DNA of 38,646 nt from assembly GCA_039584255.1 (NCBI GenBank), contig JBDGYE010000041.1, positions 1 through 38,646 on the forward strand, read 5' to 3'. The position numbers and the translations under genes are program-made. The notes beneath the pieces are model-generated. The model saw only the letters and a program-made list of their open reading frames with translations, searched no databases and was not told where the DNA came from. The stretch comes from JBDGYE01 sp039584255. Its GTDB lineage: Bacteria > Gemmatimonadota > Gemmatimonadetes > Palauibacterales > Palauibacteraceae. Below are positions 8,064-19,056 of this stretch, piece by piece. Each line of letters starts with the position of its first letter. Positions within the stretch are counted from its first letter, which is position 1.

Positions 8064-8459
8064 ATGCACGCCGAATCCGATGAGACGCAGCGGACCTCAC
8101 GCTCCCCGCGGATCACGAGCCTCGCCTGGGGCCGCATCGAAACGGAGGACGGACGCGCCTTCAAGGACGCGAAGCTGTGGCCGGGCGGCGGCCGCGAGTG
8201 GGATTGGACGGAGACGGGCACGAGCCACGTGCCCGGCATCCAGCCCACCGACGTGGAGGAACTGCTGAAGCACGGCGCTGGCGTCGTCGTGCTCTCCCGT
8301 GGACAGCAGCAACGCCTGCAGGTGCCGGTGGAAACCCGCGAGTGGCTCAAGCAGAAGGGCGTCGAGGTCCTCGTTCTGCCCACGGGCGAGGCGGTAGACC
8401 GCTACAACGAGTTGCGTGAGAGCGCCCCGGTCGGGGGCCTGTTTCATACCACCTGCTGA
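8064..8459 (+). CDS. Mth938-like domain protein
   Basis: This 131-residue cytoplasmic protein shows the Mth938 domain from end to end: ITSLAWGRIETEDGRAFKDA, then WPGGGREWDWTETGTSHVPG with the conserved Trp-rich core, VVLSRGQQ, and the terminal HTTC. Family members are about 110-130 residues, include a human homologue (AAMDC), and have a known fold but no agreed function. The start ATG at 8064 leaves a short polar leader before the domain. The gene ends in a hairpin terminator. Confidence 0.88.
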   Translation: MHAESDETQRTSRSPRITSLAWGRIETEDGRAFKDAKLWPGGGREWDWTETGTSHVPGIQPTDVEELLKHGAGVVVLSRGQQQRLQVPVETREWLKQKGVEVLVLPTGEAVDRYNELRESAPVGGLFHTTC

Positions 8460-8487
8460 GGCAGGTACGACCTCAGCGCCGCCTTTT
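8455..8487 (+). terminator. Rho-independent-like terminator of the Mth938 gene
   Basis: A 7-bp perfect stem (GCTGAGG / CCTCAGC, 9-nt loop) overlaps the stop codon and is followed by GCCGCC and a TTTT run at 8484-8487. It separates the gene from the converging barrel gene. Confidence 0.55.
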
Positions 8488-8489
8488 GC

Positions 8490-9032
8490 TCACTTCGTGA
8501 AGAACGAGAAGCCCACAAGGGCACCTATGATGTTGGATCCAAGTCGGTCATCGCTCTCGAAAGCACGGACGTACTGTGCCTCAAGTCTCACGGCGAACTG
8601 GTCTCCGGCAGGGAGCTTCACACCGAAGAGAGCACCGGCGCCGAACTGAGCATCGCTCGCGTCCCCAATGTCTATGAGGTCCAGACTCCCGCCTGCACCC
8701 AGGTACACTCGGGGCCGGCTCACATCACTGGTGAAGTGATACACGAAAGCAAGGCCCGCACCAAGCTCGGTGAGTGATTCGCCTGAGACGCTCAAGTAGG
8801 TGAAGCCAACCGAGGGCTCGATTGACACGGCATCGCTCACGAAGAAACCGATCCGAAACCGCTGGGCAGGAAACTGAATTGCCGTGACGTTGTCGGTCTC
8901 GAAGCCGTCCACGGCATCGGTCAGGCTGACCTGAAAACCAGCGTCCAGGCCCAGCTCAATGGGTCTGCCCTGTCCAAACGCTTGGTTGGCGACGAATAGC
9001 ATGGCTGCGAGCACGAGCGACAAGTATCGCAT
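8490..9032 (-). CDS. Outer-membrane beta-barrel protein
   Basis: This 180-residue protein has a signal peptide (MRYLSLVLAAMLFVANQAFG) and GGAGG 7 bases before its ATG. The mature chain is a series of short amphipathic strands with aromatic ends: FRIGFFVSDAVSIEPSVGF, GAGLAFVYHF, PRVYLGAGGSLDLI, FGAGALFGVKL, AVRLEAQYV, and a closing NIIGALVGFSFF. This is the pattern of a small 8-stranded OmpA/OmpW-like barrel. A longer in-frame start 16 codons upstream is rejected because it adds charged residues before the signal peptide. The specific role is unknown. Confidence 0.82.
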   Translation of the reverse strand: MRYLSLVLAAMLFVANQAFGQGRPIELGLDAGFQVSLTDAVDGFETDNVTAIQFPAQRFRIGFFVSDAVSIEPSVGFTYLSVSGESLTELGAGLAFVYHFTSDVSRPRVYLGAGGSLDLIDIGDASDAQFGAGALFGVKLPAGDQFAVRLEAQYVRAFESDDRLGSNIIGALVGFSFFTK

Positions 9033-9361
9033 GAAGGCCTCCTGTGCCTTTGGGCGGCCTGAGGGGAGGCAAGGTCGCAACGTGACGAGGAACGGCAGTC
9101 ACGTCGCTGGAGGGTACGGCGTTCCTGCTCACGACTTGAACGACAAACTACCTCTTAGCCCGCCGCCGGGCGAGAAGGCAAAGCGCCCGGCGTGCCGTCG
9201 AGGCATGGAGTGCCGAGACATTGAGCACGCGCTGCCGGCGACCAACCTGGCGCTTGCGAGCGGGCTTTCCGAGCGCGTCACTCTGATGTCCTGCCAGAAG
9301 GCCGGCGTCGAACAGTGGGTGCTTTTCCTAGCTTTGCTCACCTCTTCCGGTCCGTCCGGGT
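9033..9361. other. Intergenic region, about 330 bp, with one strong hairpin
   Basis: No gene is supported here. At 9164-9192 a perfect 9-bp inverted repeat (CGCCGGGCG / CGCCCGGCG, 11-nt loop) could form a hairpin. It lies about 170 bases beyond the nuclease stop codon (leftward) and could be its terminator or a dispersed palindromic element. Confidence 0.5.
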
Positions 9362-10831
9362 TCATGAACCCGCGCCGGCCAGCTCCCTCAGCGTCTCCAG
9401 CAGCCGCACCATCGCCCACGTGTCCCGCTCGCAGTACGCCTGCAGGTCCTGCCGCAACCGCTCGCGCTCTTCCGCCGTGAAGGTCTCCGGCTTGAGCAGG
9501 ATCCGCGCGATCTCGACGCTCGCGTCCATGCCCTCTTGGATGGCGAGGTCGTCGTAGCTCAGCTCGGGCACGAGTGCCGGGAGCACGTCCTTGATGCTGA
9601 GGCTGCCCTGGAAGTCCGGGTGGTAGACGTTGTCCTTCACGACGGCGTGCAGATCGAAGAGGCGGTCTCTCAGGTCTTCGAGCTCAGCCGCGAGCTCCGG
9701 GACGCGGTCGATCAGGGTGTTGATCTGGGTGCGCTCGAAGTGGGTGTAGCTGATCACCCAGCGCGCGGCGCGGCAGGCCGCGACCAGAGCCCGGGCGATC
9801 GGCTCGCTGGGATCGCCGGGGCCATCGGCGAGCCACTCGGCGTGCGTGTAGGTCCCGTCGGGCTGGAGCTCGTGGTAGCAGAACTGGGCCGGGAGCACGC
9901 CCCAGGGGGCCAGCCCATCCCACGGAGGAAGCGCTCGGCTCACGGTCTCGAAGTCCAGGAACCCGAGCGGAGGCTCGAGGAGCGCGAGGGCCTCTCGCAG
10001 GCCGGGCTCCGCGATGAGCTCGCCCGCGCGGACCGATCGAACCTGCCGCCGGGCTACGGCGCTCATGCTCAGGTCTGGGGGCACGTCGAGCACCGAGTGG
10101 GTTCCCCGCTCCATCAGCGGCAGTACGTTCTTGATGCCCTTCCCGTGAAGGGTGAGGATGTGGTCGCGCGCGGTTGGCCAGCAACGGTCCCGAAACGGGC
10201 AGTCGCTGATCTCCGCGCACTGGAGTCCGAGTGGCAGATCGGGAAACTCGCCGCCCAGCATCTCTCGCATCTCGGCAACCGCTGCGGGAACCTGGTCGAT
10301 CATGCCGAGCACCTCGGCCGTGATGTCCTCGCGGACGAACAGCCGGCCGATCCCCGGGTGTCGGTACTCCCTGTTGAGGTGCATCAACTCGACCCGTCGA
10401 ATCGGGAGCCCCGCCGCGCGCAGGACGTACAGCTGGACGGCCGCGTCGGGGACGTGCTCCGGCTTGAGGCTCGACGTCGACTTGACCTCGATCAGGTTGA
10501 AGCCGCCGTCCGTGCGCTCGAGGATGTCCACGGCGACAAAGACGCCCTCCTCGCTGAACGAGGCCTCGAAGATGGCGGGTGCACCGGCGGCGAGCGCCTC
10601 GCGCGTGGCGGCGATCTTCTTCTGGTACCGGTCGTAGGGGAAGTCGATAAGGAGGCCGCCCGGGAACTGTCCGCGCGCCAGCTCTCCGACGGCGATTCCC
10701 TGCTCCATGCGGTCGCGGGCCACCTTGTCGGAGACCAGCTCGGGGGCCTCGGACTCGTGTACCTTCCACCACAGGAGGTTGTGGCACTGCCAGCCCGCCA
10801 CGAAGCGGGACTTGGAAAGGCCGATGCTCAT
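9362..10831 (-). CDS. DUF2779 nuclease: Cas4-like PD-(D/E)XK plus DnaQ-like exonuclease domain
   Basis: This 489-residue protein has two nuclease-like halves. The N-terminal half is Cas4/RecB-like: Cys15 in GWQCH, GIAVGELARGQFPGG, Asp in VAVDILERTD, the E-x-K of LIEVKSTSSLK, and a Cys triplet in QCAEISDCPFRDRCWP that with Cys15 can hold a 4Fe-4S cluster. The C-terminal DUF2779 half looks like a DEDD exonuclease, with DFE in LGFLDFETVS, ISYTHFERTQINTL, and Asp in AYCERDTWAMVRLL. The start ATG at 10831 is preferred because the upstream in-frame extension is Arg/Gly-rich nonsense. Proteins of this class are assumed to process DNA or RNA ends, but the biological role is unsettled. A truncated WYL regulator lies just upstream. 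Confidence 0.87.
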   Translation of the reverse strand: MSIGLSKSRFVAGWQCHNLLWWKVHESEAPELVSDKVARDRMEQGIAVGELARGQFPGGLLIDFPYDRYQKKIAATREALAAGAPAIFEASFSEEGVFVAVDILERTDGGFNLIEVKSTSSLKPEHVPDAAVQLYVLRAAGLPIRRVELMHLNREYRHPGIGRLFVREDITAEVLGMIDQVPAAVAEMREMLGGEFPDLPLGLQCAEISDCPFRDRCWPTARDHILTLHGKGIKNVLPLMERGTHSVLDVPPDLSMSAVARRQVRSVRAGELIAEPGLREALALLEPPLGFLDFETVSRALPPWDGLAPWGVLPAQFCYHELQPDGTYTHAEWLADGPGDPSEPIARALVAACRAARWVISYTHFERTQINTLIDRVPELAAELEDLRDRLFDLHAVVKDNVYHPDFQGSLSIKDVLPALVPELSYDDLAIQEGMDASVEIARILLKPETFTAEERERLRQDLQAYCERDTWAMVRLLETLRELAGAGS

Positions 10832-10890
10832 CGTTCCATCTCCGCGGCCCGCTGTCCGGCGCGCAGCAGAGCTGCCAATCCGCCTGGCAA

Positions 10891-11148
10891 TCAGTGCTGC
10901 TGGACGATCGAGCAGGCGGTCGCCACCACCATCTCCCGCACGCTCGCCGGCTCCAGCACCTCCGCTTCCGCGCCGTACTGGAGCACGTGCCTGACGACCC
11001 AGCCGGGGTCCACGACCGGGAAGCGCACGGCTACGCTTCCGTCTTCCAGATCCTCGCACGCCCCCTTCTCGCGGATCCAGGCGGCGATCTTAGGCGAGTA
11101 GCGCACGCAAACCTCGTCGTCCTCGTCGGAGCGGAAGACGCGGCCTCC
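10891..11148 (-). pseudogene. Truncated WYL-domain transcriptional regulator (C-terminal part only)
   Basis: About 85 residues are recognisable as the C-terminal (WCX) extension of WYL regulators: VCVRYSPKIAAWIREKG, DGSVAVRFPVVDPGWVVRHV, LQYGAEAEVLEPASVREMVV. The HTH and WYL domains are missing. Further upstream in the same frame the translation becomes Pro/Arg-rich and non-homologous. No start codon or ribosome site fits the fragment. It lies 60 bases upstream of the DUF2779 nuclease and may be the remains of that gene's regulator. A 40-bp piece of the same end recurs at 7090-7129. Confidence 0.75.
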
Positions 11149-11312
11149 CGCGGGCGCGCCTTGAGTATAGCGTGGGTCCAGATTAGATGCTGTCGACCGC
11201 CGCCGCGGGTGCGACGGGTTGGGGATCCGGCGTGGCGGCGGTGGTGTTTGATCCTTCGTTGACACCCGTTCCGATCCTCCGTGTGCGCGCTCGCGCGACC
11301 CGGAGGTATAAT

Positions 11313-11873
11313 GTGGATCGTATGGCGCTCTCACAGATCACCTGGCAGGACGTCCAGCAGCTCCCGGACGACGGACATCGCCACGAGGCGATCGAGGGGG
11401 AGTTGTACGTGACACCGGCTCCGACGCCGAGGCACCAGGACATCGTGCTGCGGCTGGCCCTGCGCCTCCACGCCGCCCTGGTCGACTCGGGGCGCGGTCG
11501 CCTGTGGGTGGCCCCCGTCGGCGTCGAGTTCCCGGACACGGAGGAGGGCGTACAGCCCGACATCGTGTTCGTCTCCTCCGCCGGGCTGGCGATCATCTCC
11601 GACGCGGCGATCCGGGGCGCCCCCGACCTGGTGGTCGAAGTCATCTCTCCGACCACGGCACACCGCGACCGCGGCGTGAAGCGGAAGCTGTACGAGCGAC
11701 AGGGCGTGAAGCAGTACTGGATCGTGGATCCCGAGGCGGAGTCCGTGGAGGTGTGGACGTTAGGCGAGCGACCGTCCGAGGCGCCGAGCCTCCAGCGATA
11801 CGCCAAGCTACTCCCCGTCCGACTCGGCAGAGAGGCGCTCGGCGAGATCGATCTGCCCGAGGTCTTCGCCTAG
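11313..11873 (+). CDS. Uma2 family (DUF820) PD-(D/E)XK endonuclease
   Basis: The chain is recognisable from MALSQITWQDVQQLPDDG onward. The Uma2 core contains HRHEAIEGELYVTPAPT, PRHQDIVLRLALRLH, Asp in VQPDIVFVS and the E-x-S/T of PDLVVEVISPTT, ending with RDRGVKRKLYERQGVKQYW. The fold is the restriction-endonuclease type; these genes are abundant in cyanobacteria and some other phyla, often mobile, and their job is unclear. Start choice: GTG at 11313 lies 6 bases after GGAGG, ideal spacing, while ATG at 11322 is 15 bases away, so I choose GTG (186 residues) with ATG as the alternative. A perfect TATAAT sits exactly in that spacer. Confidence 0.85.
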   Translation: MDRMALSQITWQDVQQLPDDGHRHEAIEGELYVTPAPTPRHQDIVLRLALRLHAALVDSGRGRLWVAPVGVEFPDTEEGVQPDIVFVSSAGLAIISDAAIRGAPDLVVEVISPTTAHRDRGVKRKLYERQGVKQYWIVDPEAESVEVWTLGERPSEAPSLQRYAKLLPVRLGREALGEIDLPEVFA

Positions 11874-11888
11874 CTTCCGTATCTAAAC

Positions 11889-11915
11889 GGAAAGCCCCGC
11901 CGAACGGGGCTTTCC
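11889..11915. terminator. Bidirectional terminator between Uma2 and katG
   Basis: A perfect 11-bp stem (GGAAAGCCCCG / CGGGGCTTTCC) with a 5-nt loop lies between convergent genes. The minus-strand transcript from katG continues into GTTTAGAT, a modest T-rich tail. Confidence 0.8.
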
Positions 11916-11968
11916 ACGCTTCCGGACTCTCCGCGGCTGGACCAAGCGCGCTCCGGCCTGGCCCACGA

Positions 11969-14164
<2,196 letters not shown>

Positions 14165-14271
14165 GAGCGTCCTCCTTTGGTGGTCTGAACCTGTGCACCC
14201 TGACGAAGCGATGACAGATAGCGCGAATCGGCTGCCTGGAGCTACGAGCCTGCTGGCGACAGATTGTCCCC

Positions 14272-14919
14272 TCACCTCTCCGGCCGGCGCCCCACCAGCA
14301 TCCACTGCCTGCGGCCGCGGCCGCTCTCGGTAAACTCCGGCTGCTGCTCGAGCACCTCGAACCCCGCCTCTTCGAGATCCCGCGCCACGAGGTCCATGCC
14401 GATCCCGTGACCCTCCATCTGGTGGTCGCGTGGCGTCGAGGCGTCGTACGGGGCCAGGTCGAGAATCACCAGCCGTCCCCCCGGCTCGAGTGCCGCGTAG
14501 GTTCCGTCCAGCATGGCCCGGTGCTCGGTCATCTCGTGGTACGCGTCCACCATGAGCGCCGCGCTCAGCGACCCGGCTGGGAGGTGCGGATCGTCCACCT
14601 CGCCGCGGACGACCTCCACGTTGCCGAGGCCTTCGTCCTCAATCAGGCTCTGCAGCTGCCCCAGCGCCCACTCGTTGATCTCGACCGCGAACACGCGCCC
14701 GCCGGGGCCGACCGCCTCCGCCAGGTGCGGAACGAAGTAGCCGCTCCCCGCTCCGATGTCGGCTACCCGGCTCCCGGGCTCGAGCGCCAGGGCCGAGATC
14801 ACATCCGGCACCCGCTGCCACGCGTCGCGGCCGCTTGTCTGGGCGCTGGCCGTCGTGCACCCGAGCAGGGTGGCGAGGGCCAGGCAGATCAAGACTCTCT
14901 CGGCGGCGCGCGATCTCAT
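14272..14919 (-). CDS. Exported lipoprotein with a SAM-dependent methyltransferase domain
   Basis: This 215-residue product starts with a lipoprotein signal peptide (VLICLALATLLGCTTASA), followed by a class I methyltransferase. Motif I is VADIGAGSGYFVPHLAEAVG, the acidic strand-2 end is FAVEIN, a post-motif helix is ALGQLQSLIEDEG, and motif IV is around ALMVDAYHEM. The fold looks complete and the SAM loop intact. Export of such an enzyme is odd because SAM is cytosolic. Either the N-terminus is a membrane anchor with the domain inside, or the protein uses another ligand. The gene lies downstream of nothing obvious and is co-directional with katG (107-base gap). Confidence 0.85.
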   Translation of the reverse strand: MRSRAAERVLICLALATLLGCTTASAQTSGRDAWQRVPDVISALALEPGSRVADIGAGSGYFVPHLAEAVGPGGRVFAVEINEWALGQLQSLIEDEGLGNVEVVRGEVDDPHLPAGSLSAALMVDAYHEMTEHRAMLDGTYAALEPGGRLVILDLAPYDASTPRDHQMEGHGIGMDLVARDLEEAGFEVLEQQPEFTESGRGRRQWMLVGRRPER

Positions 14920-15267
14920 CGAGACCTCTCGGACAGCATGAGAACAGGACCGGGAAGAAGCCCGATCTGGAGGAGTGAGGGAAGTGGGCCAATCGGGACG
15001 TCAATGCGGATCAGGCCCGCGGCCGGCTCTCGGAACAGACCGTCGTCAACCGGCGACCTCCTGAAACCCATTCGTCGGGGGTTACTTGCACTCACTTCAA
15101 TACAGTTGATTTCACGACGATTTCCGCGATTTCACTTCCGCGCACTTGCGCTCATTTCTCCTCATTTCGTCACAGCTACGGTTACAGCATGAGAGCGAAG
15201 CGCCCGGCCTGGAGACCGGGCGCAAGAATCGGTTTGAGGCGGTGACTCCGGGCAAGGGGCTCATGGC
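14920..15267. other. Intergenic region, about 350 bp, with a hairpin at 15200-15223
   Basis: The stretch 15090-15190 is AT-rich for this genome and carries loosely repeated TTTCAC/CATTT words. The hairpin GCGCCCGG / CCGGGCGC (8-bp stem, 8-nt loop) at 15200-15223 lies about 45 bases past the stop of the leftward gene at 15268 and is probably its terminator. No gene is supported. Confidence 0.5.
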
Positions 15268-15762
15268 TCAGTCTCTGCAATTCGGATTCACCCCGCACGT
15301 CAATCCGCCGTCAGGACACCTCACGCAGTCGAGCGCGTCCCCACCTGTCAGAGTTCGGCTGCATATTTTTTCGTACAGGCCGATTCCCACTACCGGAATC
15401 TCATTCTTGATTGGCGCCAGTACGAAGCCGGTAAGGTATCCTTCCGTTGAGCCCCAAAGGTCGACACAATGTAGGTCGTCTTGGACGCGAAGACAGAATG
15501 CCGAATCCCCTTGTGCCTCAAGTTCTTCCTCAGTATGGGTGATCATGACTACTGAGTCTGTGTGCGTCAGCATCCGCAGCGTCCGCCCACTTCCGATTGT
15601 CACGGTGTCTCCTTCAGCGATGCTGACGATTACAGGAATCGTATCTTGCTGGGCCTCTTGGAGGGCTGTCAGGCTTCGCCCGGTTGGCTCAGTCTCTTTA
15701 GCACCCACGACCAAGAACAGCAGGACGGGTAGTGGCAGGGCAATAAGAAAGACCCCTTTCAT
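15268..15762 (-). CDS. Exported Cys-rich hypothetical protein
   Basis: This 164-residue product has a hydrophobic N-terminal signal (MKGVFLIALPLPVLLFLVVG) behind a GGAGG site. The middle is beta-rich and polar (IVSIAEGDTVTIGSGRTL). The last 35 residues hold five Cys (KICSRT, DCVRCPDGG, LTCGVNPNC) and two more lie at FCLRVQDDLHC. Disulfide bonding outside the cytoplasm is likely. I do not recognise a family. It follows the kinase-TPR gene closely on the same strand (25-base gap), so co-expression is plausible. Confidence 0.72.
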   Translation of the reverse strand: MKGVFLIALPLPVLLFLVVGAKETEPTGRSLTALQEAQQDTIPVIVSIAEGDTVTIGSGRTLRMLTHTDSVVMITHTEEELEAQGDSAFCLRVQDDLHCVDLWGSTEGYLTGFVLAPIKNEIPVVGIGLYEKICSRTLTGGDALDCVRCPDGGLTCGVNPNCRD

Positions 15763-15787
15763 GATGCACCTCCGGCGATGCAGGTGA

Positions 15788-18700
15788 CTACGGTTCGGCG
15801 AGCTCTTCCAAGCTCCCGGCCAACGACTCTTCCATTCCCCAGCCGAAGTCGATCCCGTTAACGGCCAGTGGGCACGCACCGGCCCGTACAGACAGGTCCG
15901 CGGCTATGGAATCTGCTTCGATCCGCCTAGCGAGCACGATCGGCATAAGGAAATGGACGGCTCTCAGCCTTTGGGACCGCCGCCCTTCTAATTCCCGAAT
16001 GCCCTCCTGGAGATGGCGTCGGGCTTCCTCGGGGTGGGCCTCGGCGACGAGCAGGCCTCTCCAGATCGCTGGGATCTCGAGCCCATGCTCGTCCCATCCC
16101 TCGAACCAGCCGGCCCAGCGTTCCGGAATCCGAGCCAACGCGGGCGAAACTTCGCGAAGAAAGTAGAGCCGGAGAAGTGCTAGCTCGCGACGAGAATACT
16201 CCGGTACGCTCCAGGCTCGCTCGAGGGCCGCGAATCGCTGCTCGATCTCCCAACCCTCCCCGCCCGTCAGCCCGAGGGCCCGGAGCGCCCCGAGCGTCCC
16301 CAACACTGAGCCGGCCTGGATGTAATCACCACTCTCCGGGTCGGGAACTGCGTAGGTGTCCTCACCCCAGCTTCGCTCGAGAATCTCGACTGTGGGGTGG
16401 GAACGTCCGGCAGCCAGATACACATTGGCAGCCTCGATCGGAGGCAGCGGCCCACCGCCTTGCCAGTCGCCGAGGTCCTGAAGGGCCCTGTCCGCGTGTT
16501 CCAGAGCTGATTCGAGTTCTCCCCTCGCGAGCACCAGCGCCCCGAGACGGGCTCGATCCTCCGGGGTCGTGTCACCCCTGAGGGAAAGCGCCGCCGAAAG
16601 ATGATCCTGGGCTTCGCGAAGATAGCTCGTCCGCCGAGCACCCGGGGACCGAACGCTCCCACAACATCCAGTCGACAAGCTCCTCATGAGGGCGCGCGTG
16701 GTCCTTCTCGACTCTGGCCCAAAACTGAAGGCGCTCGACCGTCTTCTGGTGCAGCAGGCGGGCCGAGCGGGCAGCTCTCTCTCGATCGGCCGCGGAGAGG
16801 GAGTCGGGTAGCCAGCGAACCGTCTCGTGCTCCGGCAGCGGGCAGTAGGCCCGCTGCTGTGCTGCCTCAGCAACCACATAGGGGGGGCGGAGCTCTCCAC
16901 CGGGAGGCGAGAAGCCGTAGCAAATCGAACATGGCTCGGGCCAAGCCGAGGTCCTGCCGTGGAGTCAGGGAACCCCGACGGCCCTCGGTCAGCCACGGAT
17001 CGTCGAACTCGACCGCGCCCCGCAGGACCAGGCCTTCCAAGTCGGTGGGGTTGAAGGAGAGAATGCTGTCGTAGCGGACCCGAGCCCGGTCGTAGTCTCC
17101 GGTCCAGAAGGCGCGAAACGCCCCAACGTGGCTATGTTCGCCGGGCCGAAGGCGCTCGCCCACGCCATACTGTTCGGCGCGGCGTGAATGGTACTCGATC
17201 TCCGGCCCGAGATCGACGATGCGCTGGCGATCCCTGGCCGATCGCCAGTACAGCGTCTGCGCCAGGTAGTGGTGAGCGAGCGCGAACGCGGAATCTGCCT
17301 CGATAGCGGCGCGAAAGTGCTCCTCCGCCTCTGCCAGTCGCCAGTCGTACAGGGCGATCTGCCCCTCCCGGAACTGCTGATGGGCGGCGTGGTTCGGCGA
17401 CCGGTTGATCAGATCGTCGTAGTCAGCCGCCTCGCCGTGCAGTCCCAGGATCTCAAGGGCCAGGCCTGCGGTGATCAGTTCGAGTTCGTCAGAGCGGCCG
17501 TCGCGGCGGATCGCTCTCTCTTGTTCGCCCGGGTCGCCTCGTGGGCGGATGGTCGCCACCACTGCCATCGAGTCGCCCAGCATCAGCGCCTCTAATTGGA
17601 CGACGTGGCTCGCTTCGACTCGCTCGGCGAGCTCCTGGACGGCGGCGAGGTTCAGGGACGGCAGGCCAACGCCCGCCAGCTGCAGGTCCGCGATCGGACC
17701 TTCCAGCGCGTCGAGTTCGACTACTCGGATGGAGGTCCAGTAGGACAGGTGGAAGTAGAGCGTGCGAACCGCTCGCTCCGCAATTTCCACCTCTCGTTCC
17801 GTCGCCCCACCGCCCCTGAAGGGAACGAGCATGTAGGTCGCCTGGGGGCCGTGAACGACCGGCGCCCTTGCGGCCGACCGGATGGCGATGATGCCCACGA
17901 TCAGGGCCGCTACGGCCACCACCGCAAGGATCGCCACTCGCTTTCCGTGTAACCACCTGCTTCGCCGCACGAGCTTGCGGAGAGCCGCGGCTACCACCGC
18001 CTCGAAGCCGCCAGCTACGAGGTCAAGCGAGCCCGCCATCTCTTCCGCTGTCTGGAACCGCTCCTCCGGCTGCTTCTGCAGGGCGGTCTGCACCACGGCC
18101 TCGATCCCTTCGGACACCTCGGGCCGCAGCTCCCGCACCTGGGCCGGCGGATCGACGAGGTGGTGGGTGATCAGCGCCCGGACGCTGGTCGCGGTGAAGG
18201 GGGGCTGGCCGGTGAGTGCTTCGTACAGCACGCACCCCAGCGAATAGATGTCCGATCGCCCGTCGACATCGCGCTCGCCGGTCGCCTGCTCGGGGCTGAA
18301 GTACGTCGGCGTTCCGAGAGCCAGGCCGGCACCGGTCAGGGTTGCGCCCTCGGTCTCGGCCAGGTGCGCGATACCGAAGTCGGCCAGCAGGGCGTGGTCC
18401 TCGGTGAGAAGAATGTTCCCCGGTTTGACGTCGCGGTGAATGACTCCGCGCCGGTGCGCGAAACCTAGAGCGTCGGCCATCTCGCGGGTGATCCGGATTG
18501 CGTCCGGTACCGGAAGACGACCTTCGCGCTCCAGGCGTCCGCGCAGCGACCCGCCCTCGATGTAGGGCATCACGTAGTAGAGAAGGCCGGCGACTTCCCC
18601 AGAGTCGTGTAGTGGCAGAACATGCGGGTGGGTAAGGCCGGCCACGACTTCGATCTCGCGCTGGAATCGATCGGCGCCGATGGCGCTCGCGAGCTCGGGC

Positions 18701-18843
18701 TTGAGGACCTTGATCGCGACCATGCGATCATGCTTCAGGTCGTGCGCCAGGAACACCTCGGCCATCGCGCCCGCGCCGAGCTCACGGTCAATGTCGTAGC
18801 GGGCGGCGAGTGCAGGAGCGATGGACGCGCGCACCGTCTCCAC
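15788..18843 (-). CDS. Ser/Thr protein kinase with transmembrane segment and TPR region, two frameshifts
   Basis: The product starts with GTG at 18843 (VETVRASIAPALAARYDIDR). The N-terminal 270 residues are a Hanks-type kinase with an intact glycine loop (GAGAMAEVF), catalytic Lys (VAIKVLK), HRDVKPGN, DFG and YFSPEQA. A single membrane helix (VAILAVVAVAALIVGIIAI) follows. Beyond it are a TolB-like region and TPR-type helices (AEEHFRAAIEADSAFALAHH). The first frame ends at 16867, but the neighbouring frame continues (YVVAEAAQQRAYCPLPEHE), and after a second shift near 16647-16650 a third frame runs to the stop at 15788 (LREAQDHLSAALSLRGDTTP). Both shifts are repaired by removing one C from coding-strand runs of seven (16881-16887) and four. 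The protein should phosphorylate cytosolic targets and sense outside signals; targets are unknown. Confidence 0.85.
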
Positions 18844-19056
18844 GGGAGCGGCTCCTCTTCCCGGGGGGTCCAACGGACAGCGGATGTTATGGCTCGATAG
18901 TAGTTTAAGGACTTGGACCTGAGGACGCAATCTCAAGCGGTCCGTAAGCCTGCTGGCCCACTCGGGCGGGCAGGCAGGTCTCGGGCCGACTGCAAACACC
19001 ACTGTCGGGCCGTTTCCACATTGCATCGACCCGGCGAGCCGGCGTCTCCCCGACCG

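Noticed and set aside
9536..11101. 521-codon + strand frame opposite the DUF2779 nuclease
   Set aside because: The opposite strand carries clear nuclease motifs; this frame is a mirror of high GC content without recognisable motifs.
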